A stretch of DNA of 64,000 bases from Anaspis maculata (lineage: Eukaryota > Arthropoda > Insecta > Coleoptera > Scraptiidae): contig OX421963.1 of assembly GCA_949128115.1 (NCBI GenBank), positions 77,619,635 through 77,683,634 of the forward strand. Direction: 5' to 3'. The position numbers and the translations under genes are program-made. The notes under the pieces are model-generated. The model saw only the letters and a list, made by a program, of their open reading frames with translations, was not told the DNA's origin and made no database searches. Positions 52,301-62,420 of the stretch are shown in pieces (position 1 is the first letter of the stretch; each line of letters opens with the position of its first letter).

Positions 52301-55145
52301 AAGGTAATGCGAGGTCGGAGATTTTGCGAATGCCAAGTCCTCCTAATTTAATCGGTAGTGAAGCTTGAAGAAATTGATTATCGTCTAAATGGATATTTAA
52401 AAGCGTTTCTAGTGTCAATTTTAGAGTGGTGTCAAATTTGTTCATGATAGTATGAAATTGCCAGGTAGGGGAGCAACGTAAGAAGTATTGGAGTCGAGGT
52501 ATAAAGAGACAATTTTTGAGGAGAAATAGGCTTGTGTGTGCTGGTAATTCTGAAAGTTTAGAAAATAACATTTCGGATTGGGAGAGTTTTTTATTCAGAG
52601 TGGGTTCAATACTGTTGTTGAGGAGGGGAGCGCCCAGAATGTGTAGTTTAGATGACGTGATAGTAGGAATTTTAAAAGGGAATCGATCAAAGAAATCATC
52701 AATTGATGAAGGATTTGACGAAAATATTTCGCATTTGTCGATATTAAGTGATAGACCTAATTCGCTGGATTCTTTTAAAATATAGATAATGTCTTCAGCG
52801 ACAGAGTTAGGTGTACCACCAAGGATTCCATCGTCAAGGTACCAACAGTTCAGTGTTGAACGAAGTTTGTCGATGAGGTTGTGAATTCCTAGGGCGAATA
52901 GGGCGGGTCCGAGGGGGTCACCTTGTTGGACCCCGGAAGAGGAAGGTATTGGGCTTCCGGATGTTAAAAGGATAGAACTATCGGAGTAGCATTGCCAGAC
53001 AAACGGATAGATACTGGGGAAGTGAGATTTAGCGAGTTGAAGGAAGGAATCGCGTCTTAGGGAGTTGAAAGCATTCGAGAAGTCTAGTTTAACGAGGACG
53101 TAGTCAGTGTTTTTGTCTTCTTGTGATTTTGTGATAAATCTTCTGGTAGCGTGGACAATAGCTTCAGATCCAGATGAAGTGCATACGCCTAATTGGGATG
53201 GTTGAAGTAGAGTTTGTAGTTTGTCGGAGATCGAAGTGCAGCAAATTTTAGCGGCGATGCGGCGGAAAATGCTACCAATGGCTATTGGTCGGATTCCGCC
53301 TTCCTTCTTCTTAAGGGCGATGAGTGTTCCGCCGTAGAGAATTCTGGTTATTTCTGGGGGAACATCTCCCCGTAGCATTAGGTTAATCAAGTTTGTTAAA
53401 TTTTCGAGGAATCTTTGTCCTGCTACTCCTGTTTGTTTGTGTAGCAGGTCTTTGAAATGTTGTGGACGAAGACCGTCGGGGCCACTAGAAGAACCAGGTT
53501 TAAATTTGAAAACAGCGTTTTTAACATCTATCGAAGTTGCGAATAATTCGCTTTCTGAAGGAGCTGGTGGAAGTTTTAAATCGTGTGGGGCCGGAGGATG
53601 CTTACTTAGTAAGATTTTGTAGGTTTCGTCATCGATATTGATGAAAGAGTCTGACGAGGATAGTATTTTAATTGCACCAGAAATATCTCCCTCGGACAAT
53701 TTAGAGTTGATGCGTGAACTTAGCGAGCGCCTTAGGTTTTTACTCTGGTGTTCACTCTCGTTTGTAGGTGGTTGTAGAGAACTTTCCTTATTCAGGTTTT
53801 CTCTAATAATAGAAGAGACGGTCTTTTGCTTTGTTCCAGTTGTGACGGTAGGTAGGTTGAAGGTAAAAAATGAGAATGTCAAGAGGCGAGTCCATGATTC
53901 GGTGTTGTTTTTTGATACGACTTCTTTTAGTACTTCCGACAGCGCTATCGCAACTGAGGTCCGATTTGCACGTGGTATCCGGCGGACGATTCTGGTGGAA
54001 GTTTTAAGTGCGGGTAAGTGGAGTTCGAGATTGTATTTCTTGTCAGATCTCGATAGTTGAGTGTTGGAAAGGTTCACTAGGAATCGTTGGGTGCTGCCGT
54101 GAATGCGGGTCCTGTGTATTTTGAAACCTCTTGTAGTAGGGAATTGTCTTGAACAATCCTCGCAATACGAGTTACTTTGGGAGTTTCGTTGGCCAGTTTC
54201 CGTGACAGATGTCAATAATTCTTCTGTGTTTGAATTTTCGTTCGAGTCCTTGTTATTAGCTGGGGGCTTTGATGGGCCGGCTTCATTCAGATCTTGTGTT
54301 GTGATGTAGAAGTTTTGTATAAAAGATGAAGGTTTAATTCTCCGGAAATTTGGTGAAAACTCTTCTTCGGTTGAGCTGTCGTCGGATGACATGATGACAT
54401 CAGTAATAAATTTTAAAACTGTCAAAGAGTTTTTTTTTTTGACTTTAGTTTTCGAAGTTATAAAGGACAAAGGGTCGTGCCGAGGTTGTCTTTCGACCCC
54501 TAGAAGAATTATTATACCCTGGTGGGTATCTACGGTCGGAATGCGGTACTTTTGAAACAGCCGCTACAAAAGTTAATAGCCTGAAGATTTCATGGCAAAA
54601 TGTGAAACTGGCAGCATGATAAAGCTTTCATATCTGAAGTTTGCAAAAAGAAGCTGTCGTTAAATTATTTGAGAATTCGGTTTCTTGACGCAACGCCTTG
54701 TATAAAATAACCAAAAAACTTACAACAATCCAACGGATCATACGAAACACGACGCCAGTTTCAAAATGCAATCTCTGGTCGACCAACGCTCGCTTTCTAA
54801 GATCTTTAGGGTGAAGAGAATCATCTTTGGCGTATTTTCCGACGATGTAAGCCATTATGGCATGACTCTCCCATATGGTAAAACCATCATCTTCTTCCAA
54901 CACAGGAACGGTATGTTGCGGATTTTTCTAAAAATGAGTAAGTGGATAGCCGTTAGGAAAATTATTGAAATTACCAACAAAAAAACACTGCGAGTCTTTA
55001 CCTTGCGAAAATCAGGCGATAAGTGTGCACCGTTCATCACATCCACCGGTACGATTTCTAAATCCAAGCCGATAGTTTTGGCCGTCATTAACACAGCCCT
55101 GGCTGGAGGGCTTTCTTTGAGCCAATATAGCTTGGGTGGAGCCAT
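49357..55145 (-). CDS. Epsilon-class glutathione S-transferase (GST7), with TE-laden intron 2
   Basis: Exon 1 is 55145-55002 (48 codons, MAPPKLYWLKESPPARAVLM), exon 2 is 54927-54724 (68 codons, KNPQHTVPVLEEDDGFTIWE, then SHAIMAYIVGKYAKDDSLHP) and exon 3 is 49665-49357 (102 codons plus TAA, KDWAAGENVTIADFSLATSI, then VDAWLKRVNGLPFGEVLREG). Intron 1 is 74 bp. Intron 2 is 5,058 bp and contains a small foldback, a larger foldback with a SINE in its loop, and a full R2-like ORF in the same orientation as the gene. The product is 218 aa with catalytic Ser12 (SPP) and an intact ESHA. A TCAGTC initiator-like motif lies about 20 bp before the ATG (55163-55168 on +). The join of exon 3 to exon 2 across 5 kb is inferred from matching phase, strand and the absence of other partners. 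Confidence 0.88.
49734..49856. repeat. Small foldback in GST7 intron 2
   Basis: Arms TTATTGGCACGACTGC (49734-49749) and GCAGTCGTGCCAATAA (49841-49856) are perfect 16-bp inverted complements. The flanks extend the pairing imperfectly (TGATACACCTAA / TAATATCACA). Confidence 0.8.
50235..51095. mobile_element. Foldback element in GST7 intron 2, split by a SINE
   Basis: Mirrored blocks: AACTTGGGGTAGACAATTG with CAATTTTCCACCCCAAGTT, TGAGAAATGC with GCATTTCTCT, CCCTCTATTTTCGTTATTTT with AAAATAACGAAAATAGAAAG, and TTTTTGAAAATATGGAG with CTCCATATTGCGAAAAA. A one-arm relative lies at 12.7-13.0 kb. The loop contains the SINE at 50589-50772. Confidence 0.7.
50589..50772 (+). mobile_element. Young tRNA-derived SINE with 13-bp target-site duplication
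   Basis: The A box TAGTCGAGTGG (50596-50606) and B box GTTCGATTC (50640-50648) match the RNA polymerase III consensus exactly. CCCGGG-TTCGATT-CCTGGG forms the T arm. The 184-bp element ends in an A/T-rich tail. It is flanked by ATAACCTCTAGAC at 50576-50588 and 50773-50785, a perfect 13-bp duplication, so the borders are firm and the insertion is probably recent. It is a different family from the SINE at 24.3 kb. Confidence 0.88.
51369..54470 (-). CDS. R2-like non-LTR retrotransposon polyprotein, intact 1033 aa
   Basis: A single uninterrupted ORF with the domain order of site-specific, restriction-like-endonuclease LINEs. A C2H2 finger lies at residues 103-124 (CEDCSRQF, then H and H). Reverse transcriptase spans about 320-600, with GPDGLRPQHF near 330, VKLDFSNAFNSL at 460-471 and the catalytic WYLDDG box at 543-548 (YLDD where R2 itself has FADD). 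A CCHC motif lies at 851-867 (CHCGAPVDTLGRHGLSC). A PD-(D/E)xK-type endonuclease has RRPDGV at 908-913 and LIWDAT at 924-929. The product would reverse-transcribe its own RNA at a nick (target-primed). Met27 (MSSDDSS) is an alternative start. It lies in GST7 intron 2, same strand as the gene. UTRs and borders were not resolved. Exact clade (R2, NeSL or related) is uncertain. Confidence 0.92.
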   Translation of the reverse strand: MSFITSKTKVKKKNSLTVLKFITDVIMSSDDSSTEEEFSPNFRRIKPSSFIQNFYITTQDLNEAGPSKPPANNKDSNENSNTEELLTSVTETGQRNSQSNSYCEDCSRQFPTTRGFKIHRTRIHGSTQRFLVNLSNTQLSRSDKKYNLELHLPALKTSTRIVRRIPRANRTSVAIALSEVLKEVVSKNNTESWTRLLTFSFFTFNLPTVTTGTKQKTVSSIIRENLNKESSLQPPTNESEHQSKNLRRSLSSRINSKLSEGDISGAIKILSSSDSFINIDDETYKILLSKHPPAPHDLKLPPAPSESELFATSIDVKNAVFKFKPGSSSGPDGLRPQHFKDLLHKQTGVAGQRFLENLTNLINLMLRGDVPPEITRILYGGTLIALKKKEGGIRPIAIGSIFRRIAAKICCTSISDKLQTLLQPSQLGVCTSSGSEAIVHATRRFITKSQEDKNTDYVLVKLDFSNAFNSLRRDSFLQLAKSHFPSIYPFVWQCYSDSSILLTSGSPIPSSSGVQQGDPLGPALFALGIHNLIDKLRSTLNCWYLDDGILGGTPNSVAEDIIYILKESSELGLSLNIDKCEIFSSNPSSIDDFFDRFPFKIPTITSSKLHILGAPLLNNSIEPTLNKKLSQSEMLFSKLSELPAHTSLFLLKNCLFIPRLQYFLRCSPTWQFHTIMNKFDTTLKLTLETLLNIHLDDNQFLQASLPIKLGGLGIRKISDLALPSYISSCHKVFSLVHSLIPSFFKDVTIENMTSDAYIHWQTLSGSTTPDLPSLQKSWDLPIANKHLSFLFSQTLVDPTEHARLLAVNTKESGAWLLPIPSTALGTFLDDESVRIAASLRLGCPIYEHHSCHCGAPVDTLGRHGLSCIKQSGRTPRHASINDILHRALTSAGIPSILEPPGISTSDGRRPDGVTLTPWHRGKALIWDATCVDTFATTHIPRTTKEPAAAANHAEVLKTRKYADLENYVFIPFGVETLGSFGDQAKSLTDKIGRKIIANTGEKRAKSWLLQKISLCIQRGNATSILGTADRHYY

Positions 55146-56188
55146 GATTATGGTTGGCACTGGACTGAGTTCTTGGCAATAACATTGCAATCAAGTAGAG
55201 TAGTGGCACAGAGCAGTGGTGTGAAGTGAAAGTATGGCAGTGCATATGAGACTAATGGGAGATAACTACCTACTCAACAATAACACGATGACCAATCAGT
55301 GATTCTGACCAATTCATCTTTTTGGACAAACAATAATAACGGTGGGGTGACTAATGTGTTTTGTTCTTTTTTCGAGCGAAAGAATTTTTCCGTCGGTTCT
55401 ATTCCTGTGTTCTTTTGAACCCAAGCAAAATATTTCCATCAGATACAAATTAATCGAGAGACTGAAAATAGATTTCAAAATATTGTTGCACAGGTCACAG
55501 AATATCAGACTTGAATATTATGTCAGATATATGTCTGTACAAGTTGGACCCCATAGGGCCATAGGTCATTCACTCATTACCAACGGGAGTTACTTGTTTT
55601 TTACCCTTGCCTACAGTGTGTTCAAATTGACACTATGCCCGTTAACTTCGACATTCTAGAAAATAAATCATGGACCTGTATTTGAAATGGACTGCTGGTC
55701 GCAGTCCCAGGTCGCAGTCCCAGGCTGAGCAATAGATAGTGAGGGCGCCACCATAATATTGGGTTGAGATGACAGAAGTCTCAAAAGTCTACGGAAAGTT
55801 TACAAATTGCATCTAAAAAATTTGTAGTAGGTACCTATCGATATTTGTAGATATAATACTCGTTCATGAATAAAAGATTCTGTCAAGGACTCTGTTAGCA
55901 ATATTTGTTTTTCACCTCGAAAGTTGCCATCAGATTCGTTAGGCTTCGAAAAACGCATTGTGACTATAAGCAGTGTGAATGGTTTGAGAACCATCAGCTG
56001 CCAACGAGGCTGCCAATTTATATGCGGCAGCGCTATTTAGTTAATTCACTCGTTCGATTGATATGAGTCTTCATTTTTCAAGATAACACGTTTTTGGTCT
56101 CGGCATAATCTTTCAGATTTTTCTAAACACAGGTTATCCGATTTATATTGAAAAACTTGAACCACTCCAAATCCACTTTGCTTGTGAA
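55146..56188. other. Divergent intergenic region between GST7 and GST8
   Basis: A head-to-head promoter region of about 1.0 kb. The GST7 initiator-like TCAGTC is at its left edge. No clear TATA box or antioxidant-response element was identified by eye. No gene. Confidence 0.5.
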
Positions 56189-57614
56189 ATGGCACTGAAA
56201 CTGTACCTCACCTATCGTAGCCCTCCGGCACGAGCCGTCCTCATGACAGCGAAAGCCATAGGCCTAGACATTGAACACGTCGAGCTCAATTTGCAAGAAA
56301 AAGAACATTTGAAGCCGGAGTATTTAGCAGTATGTATGTCTTTTCCCATACTTTCATAACTGTTCTTCCGAAATTTACTTTCAAGATCAATCCACAACAT
56401 ACCGTTCCAACGTTGGTAGATGGCGACTTCGTCATCTGGGAAAGCCACGCCATTTTGACGTATCTAGTTGCAAGGCACGCCAAAAACGACTATTTGTACC
56501 CCCAGGACCCGGAAAAACGCGCAGTGATCGACCAGAGGCTCCATTTTGAATCTGGCGTTATTTTCCCTCAAATGCTCAACATGTTTGTAAGTTGAAGGTC
56601 TGGAACATGAGGAACTAGTGAGGAACCTTATTCAAACCGGGGCCTTTTTTGTCAAAATCAGCCATTCTGAATGAGGCTCAATGTGAGTCGAATAGGGAAC
56701 ACCCGGTAAGGCTGCTATTGAAAGATTCAATGGGTAAGCTCCTGAGGAAGAGGACTAATTCGAAAAATTGTCCTCAGGTCATGAGTGTCATTCTGCACTA
56801 TCACATGATACAATCATGTCGTACCTATTTCCATACAGGTGACCTTTGAATCTTTTCACTTAAAGATTTAGCTTCAACATGAGATTTAAATTCTCAAAAT
56901 CGATGAAAGAAGAGAAACGGTGTCGCTCCAAAACTGAAAGTTGATTTTTTTTAGATCTGTAAATAAAGGAAGTAGACAGAAATTTGATAGGTCGTCTCAA
57001 AAATAAAGACCTCTCTGGATCAGTTGAAAAAAATCCGAATATTTGTTTCCGTTCCGTTATTTGTTCACAGAATGCACAATCTTAGGTACGCGACGCCATA
57101 TACAATACAAAAACATACAAAAATACGATATGCAGCATATAAGAAAGAAATCTTCCCAATTAGTTCTCTTCGACAAGGTACTTTGAACTCTGAAACACTG
57201 AAATTTTAAGGTGTCAGTTTAGCAACAGGTTAGAAGGTGAAGGAAAAGCAGCTGGGTGAGGTGATGGGAAGTCTTTGTCGAAATATTGAAACAACATTGT
57301 TCCAGAAACCACTGATTTATGAAGGGCGACACACAGTTGAACAAAAACTCATTGATGGCTTCAACGATACGCTCGAGTTCTTGGATGGGTTTTTGGAGAA
57401 AAGCAGATGGATTGCTGGCAGCTGCATCAGCGTTGCAGACTACAGCATTTTTGCATCGGTGTCTTCGATGCACTCGGTAGTTCCAATTGACGAAGAAAAA
57501 TTTCCGAACGTTGTGAGGTGGCTGAAGAAAATGGAATTGATTCCGGCTACTCAAGAGAACGTCAAAGGCCTGGCGAGCTTCAAGGAGGCTATGGAGATCC
57601 AACTTCAAGTGTGA
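56189..57614 (+). CDS. Epsilon-class glutathione S-transferase (GST8)
   Basis: Exons 56189-56329 (47 codons, MALKLYLTYRSPPARAVLMT), 56386-56586 (67 codons, [20 protein letters not shown], then HAILTYLVAR) and 57306-57614 (102 codons plus TGA, SRWIAGSCISVADYSIFAS, then VVRWLKKMELIPATQENVK). Intron 1 is only 56 bp, intron 2 is 719 bp. The product is 216 aa with SPP at Ser11 and an intact ESHA. The closest relatives in the window are GST6 and GST9 (shared LVDGDF, DPxKRAV, VADYSI and TQENVKGLA-like tail). It is on the opposite strand to both, so an inversion accompanied or followed the duplication. AATAAA lies 12 bp past the stop. Confidence 0.94.
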
Positions 57615-57625
57615 AATCACTAGTC

Positions 57626-57631
57626 AATAAA
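57626..57631 (+). terminator. GST8 polyadenylation signal
   Basis: AATAAA in AGTCAATAAATCG, 11 bp after the GST8 stop. Confidence 0.6.
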
Positions 57632-59062
57632 TCGATTGATCAAAATATGAGAACTTTAAACCAATATTTCGTGAAATTTGATTTCGAAAAATAATAATCG
57701 AGCTGAAGTTTCCCAAACCCTCAAGAATTATTGGAGACCACAATCCTAGCTTGGTGAGCGAAGACAAATGAAGTCGTAGGACGTAAGGGGAGAAAAGCTT
57801 GCTGTACTCCTGTTCTGATCAGTTATTTATTCAGCAACTTTGGATTTGTATTGTTTCATGATGTTATTTTTTGAATGCTGCTTATGCTGACAGTATCTCT
57901 CAAATAAGATTACATTGCATACCAATAATTACAGCTTGGAAATTATAGAACGAATCAATATTTTCAAGGTGCAGTTATTGGTAGGTACTCAATTGAATAT
58001 TCCTGCATGCATATATAAACACCCGTTCACGGTTCTGATGAGTATAGCAAAACTTGAAACCTTCTAAACGTGGTGTCAAGTTAGGTCAAAAAATCAGTGT
58101 GTTATGATTTTTTCATATGTTTTGTGGTTTTCTGCACAAATCACAGATACACCGAATCTGTCAATAGAATGAACTCGCACCATGCAGTTTGTGGTTTGTA
58201 CAGGAAAAATCACCCGATAGATAAATCTTTTTGATGGTAACATCAGTTCCGCCTGTTCAGGTGGCTCTTACCAAGCCAACCTCGAGCTTCCGGAAAGTCG
58301 CCAAATAAAAATTCGCCCTAGAGTCAACTTCACTACAGTTATTATTTTTTCTCAATTTTTTTTCTATCGAAAGGAAGAAAAATAAATAATACAATATTGC
58401 AATAAACATTATAATATTTAATGCTTCATTAATTCTTGATAATAAGAAAAATGATGCAACTTCCTAATTATTTCGAATGTCCCAATATCCTGCCCATATC
58501 AATTGTCATCCAGAGTGAACTAAATCTAAAGTAGGTATTTTCAAGTCGGAGTCGTATGTTAGATCCCGTGCAACTAGTCTATTACGACAAAGTAATTCTT
58601 CAATAGAGATAGTTACGCTTCGTTATCATCATGGATATCTCATTACAAATATCCCCCACTTGGAATTGAACCATTAGACATTTTTCTTACCTGTTCAGTG
58701 GATATTGAACAAACACATGTTTTATTATGACTGCTATTGCATACTGCACATTCAGATCAAGCAAACAGATAAGTAACTACCTACTACCTATATATTCACA
58801 TTCAATTTGAGCAATGCATTTTGATTAAATAACTATTTGTTCAATTTTTGATAACTACAGTGGCTCCCAACAATCCAACTCGATGTGATTATTTCGTGAT
58901 TTCAAGCAAACTAAATACACTTACGTGATGGTACTTGAGAAAACTGGATCGTTGTTGTAAAATTGCAGAAGGTTTGATCAGTTTCACGGCCCTTAATATA
59001 TTTTGTGGTAGCTATACAGCTCGGTATTTTGAGATACACTGGAAATTAACCATCAAGATGGC
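57632..59062. other. Intergenic, AT-rich, nothing recognised
   Basis: No coding exon on either strand. The third exon of GST9 was looked for here and not found. Confidence 0.5.
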
Positions 59063-59190
59063 GTCATTCTCTAACTCCTTTTGTTGCGCGGCGCGGCAGA
59101 ATGCGCAATAGGTTCATGAGCGGTATAGCTATTCAAGTATGTGGATACCCATGCTTAGCCTCGAAAAACGGACACCTGTATACTGTAGAT
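59063..59190. mobile_element. Internally deleted copy of the 61.4-62.4 kb foldback
   Basis: It begins AACCATCAAGATGGCG and runs to GCGGTATAGCTATTCAAGTA, matching 61444-61513. It then passes directly into GATACCCATGCTTAGCCTCG, AAAAACGGACACCTGTATAC, matching the right end at 62376-62420. The roughly 0.85-kb interior of the long copy is missing at the join. Confidence 0.7.
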
Positions 59191-59217
59191 AGTAAATAAG
59201 AATATTGATATATGAAC

Positions 59218-59353
59218 AATCCACCTTTCCCATGACAGAAATCACTAGCGCGCATACCAGTGAGCGCATACTCCATCTAGTACAAACGGCTACTACAGAC
59301 CGCTAGTTCTGGGTTTACAGGTATGCGTGAAACTCTCATGAGAAAGGTGGATT
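59218..59353. repeat. Small foldback (MITE-like), 136 bp
   Basis: Arms AATCCACCTTTCCCATGA and TCATGAGAAAGGTGGATT pair with one mismatch. The interior has a further CGCATACC / GGTATGCG mirror. Confidence 0.8.
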
Positions 59354-60229
59354 TTCTTATGACCGTGGCAAATTCGTTTTGGCGCCTTCACCATCGTATT
59401 CGCCTGTGGCAGATGTCAATGTTCCACCATCTTTTTTCATGATCTTTGATATTTCAGAAACCGATTCAGACATGGTCATATAAATTTTCACAATGCCGAA
59501 CAAGACAAGGCTATTTGATACCTTGTCCTGTGCCTTGTGCACCTAGATAATCTCCGCCAGTCTGGAAAGGGCCCAAAGAGGAGGGGGGGGGGGGAATTTA
59601 AATCCTGAGGGACAAAAAAAGAAGCACTGCGGGTCAAATGTGTCTCAGTTATGATCCTGCAAAGTGGTTTGCCTTTATCATCATTTGCAACTTGTTTTTT
59701 TCCTACCACGTCCACTACCACTACCACTGCCTCGTCTACTGCGAAAATTGCTTTGCTTCGTTAACTAATCCAATTATTTTTGGATTTTGGAAATGCCAAT
59801 GGGCTCAAACCAAAGTACATCCCTGTAGCTTTCGAAAGAGACCAAAATGGTGAGAATCCGTCAAGGAATAAACCTACAGGGATTGATTTCGCAACGCTTA
59901 TTTTACCAATTCAACTCCGTCCTTAAGGCAACGTGAACAATGCTCTCCAGCCATAGACAATACAGCACGTTGAAGAAAAAGAAAACAAGACAAAGAATGT
60001 TTCTTTAGTGGGCCTAATTGCACCATCGGCTTTGCAAGATGTCAATTGTAAATTACGCAAAGTCAATGATGCAATTGGGCCCTGGTCCCGGTCCTGATAT
60101 ACACTAATTTCGGATGATCTAGTAGACATAAATCACAATTTAGCTATTTATGGCACAATAAGACACCACACCACATTGGTCTCCTTGGTTACGAGATCAA
60201 CGCACCATCCTCTCCGCCACCTCAGCGCA
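59354..60229. other. Intergenic, nothing recognised
   Basis: Includes a poly-G run near 59.58 kb and a short CCACTACCACTACCACTGCC repetition near 59.71 kb. No gene. Confidence 0.45.
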
Positions 60230-60950
60230 TGCGTATATGGTCGCTATCGTCGCCACTGCCGGTCATTGCCCAACACTGCCGAGGACTGCGGCGGACACTG
60301 CCGTTGAATTTTTCACTACCTTAGATCACTGTTCACACTGCCGTCATTATGCAGACACTGCCGATACTCCAAATGTCACTGCCGACACTGCAAATGTCAC
60401 TGCCGCCAATTTGTACACCACTGCCGAGTGTGAAAGTCCCCCTAAAAGCTCCTGAAAATCTGTATTCAGAACAGTTGAAAGTATTCTTCTATCTGTCATC
60501 TGTCAAATAATAGAAGATGTCAAAGTTCAAAATTTTACTATTCAATTACTCAACATCTATCCAATAGATTGGAACCAAATTTGGGAGGGGGCAACACAAC
60601 AAAAGAGTCAAATCAAGGCTGCAGTTGCATTTGACCATCATTGTCCAGTCGGGCGTTATCAATTTTAAGAATATCTCCTGGCCTTTGCCACTCGAGGGGG
60701 CCTCTCGCCCGTGTTTTGACCAGAACGACTCGCTTTTGTAGCAAGACTCCACTCAAAAATTCATTCCTACTCGGGAATCGACTTTTTTTGGAAAATTCCA
60801 ACTGATCTGATCTAAAGTAGATTGGATTGGGCTTCGTGTAGGCCTTTTTTTGATATCGACTCGGTTCCAGTTTTCCGACAGTAATTTTTTCAAAATGAAA
60901 TTTGCACATTCCGTGAATTTGAAAAAAACGCAGTGCAAACTTCTACATGC
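60230..60950. repeat. Composite dispersed repeat with CACTGCC motifs
   Basis: 60.25-60.43 kb is dense in CACTGCC (for example GTCACTGCCGACACTGC) and ends TGTACACCACTGCCGAGTGT, then GAAAGTCCCCCTAAAAGCTC. This parallels 63.01-63.06 kb (GCAGTGGTGTACAAA, then GTGAAAGCCCCCCTAGGAGC). 60.53-60.9 kb is an inverted relative of the left arm of the 36.3-37.5 kb foldback (ATTGGAACCAAATTTGG, GAGTCAAATCAAGGCTGCAG). Together these look like parts of one larger interspersed element. Confidence 0.5.
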
Positions 60951-61440
60951 GGTAAGCCCAGCGAAATATTAACTTTAGGTGCAGACATGATGGAAATGAA
61001 AGTTGGAGAAAGGATTGAATTAATTTTTGGAGGAAAAACAATTGAAATCGGACCCACGGTTTTTGATTTTCCTCTCTGGAAAAACTGCAAATTTTCCAAC
61101 TTTTATCCCGTGAACAGATTTTTACATTTTTTTTTAACAATGATAACAAACTAATAACATTTTTCACTGGTTTTTGATCATTTTCCAACTTTTTTTTCCA
61201 ATTTCCTCTGAGTAAACGAACGTCAAGTGACAGCTTTTTGACAGTGTAAATAAACATCACGTAGTTAACCGAACTTTTGGATGCTGGAATGATCGCACAC
61301 CTTTTCTTCACCTGTTGATTTCCACTTGATGTTATTAGTGTTGATTCCACGTACTTTGAGGGAGAAGCAAAATAATGTCGTGCTCAGTCAAGTGGCCAAG
61401 TACTCAAGTAGTGCCAGTTCACAGAACCTAAAGTCCCCAA

Positions 61441-62420
61441 ATAACCATCAAGATGGCGGCGCCCATTATTACAAGTGTCGGACGTCTCGCTTGCGCGGTA
61501 TAGCTATTTAAGTATGTGTGGGTATCTCGCTTATCTTTAGAGATACAGAGTCGGTTAAATTAGAAAAAAGTTGCGAATTTTCATGGCGATCAATGATCCA
61601 AAAAGACATTTGACTTGTCAGTTTTAGTTTTCGAGATATCGAGAAAAAACAGAAATTTGTAATTTTCGTTTTTATTTTTTGTTTGAAAAAACGGTTGAAG
61701 GTAGCTTTTTCTAATTGAGACATTGTGAAGGCACTTTTCCAAGGGGAATTCAGTGTTGCCAAAATCTTTATTCTAGCTTCCAAAACAACCGAGATATGAC
61801 ATTCAACTTTTTTTTCTCTTATGGGCGCCATATTGAATTTTGACATTTTTTAATACAATTTTTGTTTCTGGTTACAACGATGTGTCACATGTTACTGTTG
61901 AATTCATGTTTTTGAGCAAAAAATGTATTTTTTATTTTTCAAAGAGTGCTTTGGAAACAAAATCAGCACCGACAATAAAAAAAACGTAAATGTTGAACAT
62001 TTATTCAACAGTGACATGTGGCACATCGTTGTAACCAGAAAAGAATACCGTATTCAAAAATAGCAAAATCCAATATGGCACCCATTAGACAAAAAAGTTG
62101 AATGTCGTATCTCGGTTGCTTTGAAAGCTAGAATAAAGATTTTGGCAGCTTTGAATTCCCCTTGAAAAAGTGCCCTGACAATGTCTAAATTAGAAAAGGC
62201 CACCTTCAACCGTTTCTTGAAAAAAATTTAAAAAAAAAAAAAAAATCCTGTCTTTTCACGATATCTCAAAAACTAAAATCGATACGTCAAATTTCTTTTT
62301 GGATCATTGATCATCATGAAAATGCGCAACTTTTTCCTAATTTAACCGACTTTGTATCTCTCAAGATAAGCGAGATACCCATGCTTAGCCTCGAGAAACG
62401 GACACCCTGTATACAGTACT
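61441..62420. mobile_element. Foldback element, about 1 kb with roughly 350-bp arms
   Basis: Mirrored blocks across 61519-61880 and 62015-62381: GGGTATCTCGCTTATCTT with AAGATAAGCGAGATACCC, GTCGGTTAAATTAG with CTAATTTAACCGAC, GATCAATGATCCAAAAAGA with TCTTTTTGGATCATTGATC, CCAAAATCTTTATTCTAGCT with AGCTAGAATAAAGATTTTGG, and GGTTACAACGATGTG with CACATCGTTGTAACC. The right end finishes GAGAAACGGACACCCTGTAT. The left end (61441-61518) is a different, non-mirrored sequence that is shared with 59063-59135. No transposase. Confidence 0.75.
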
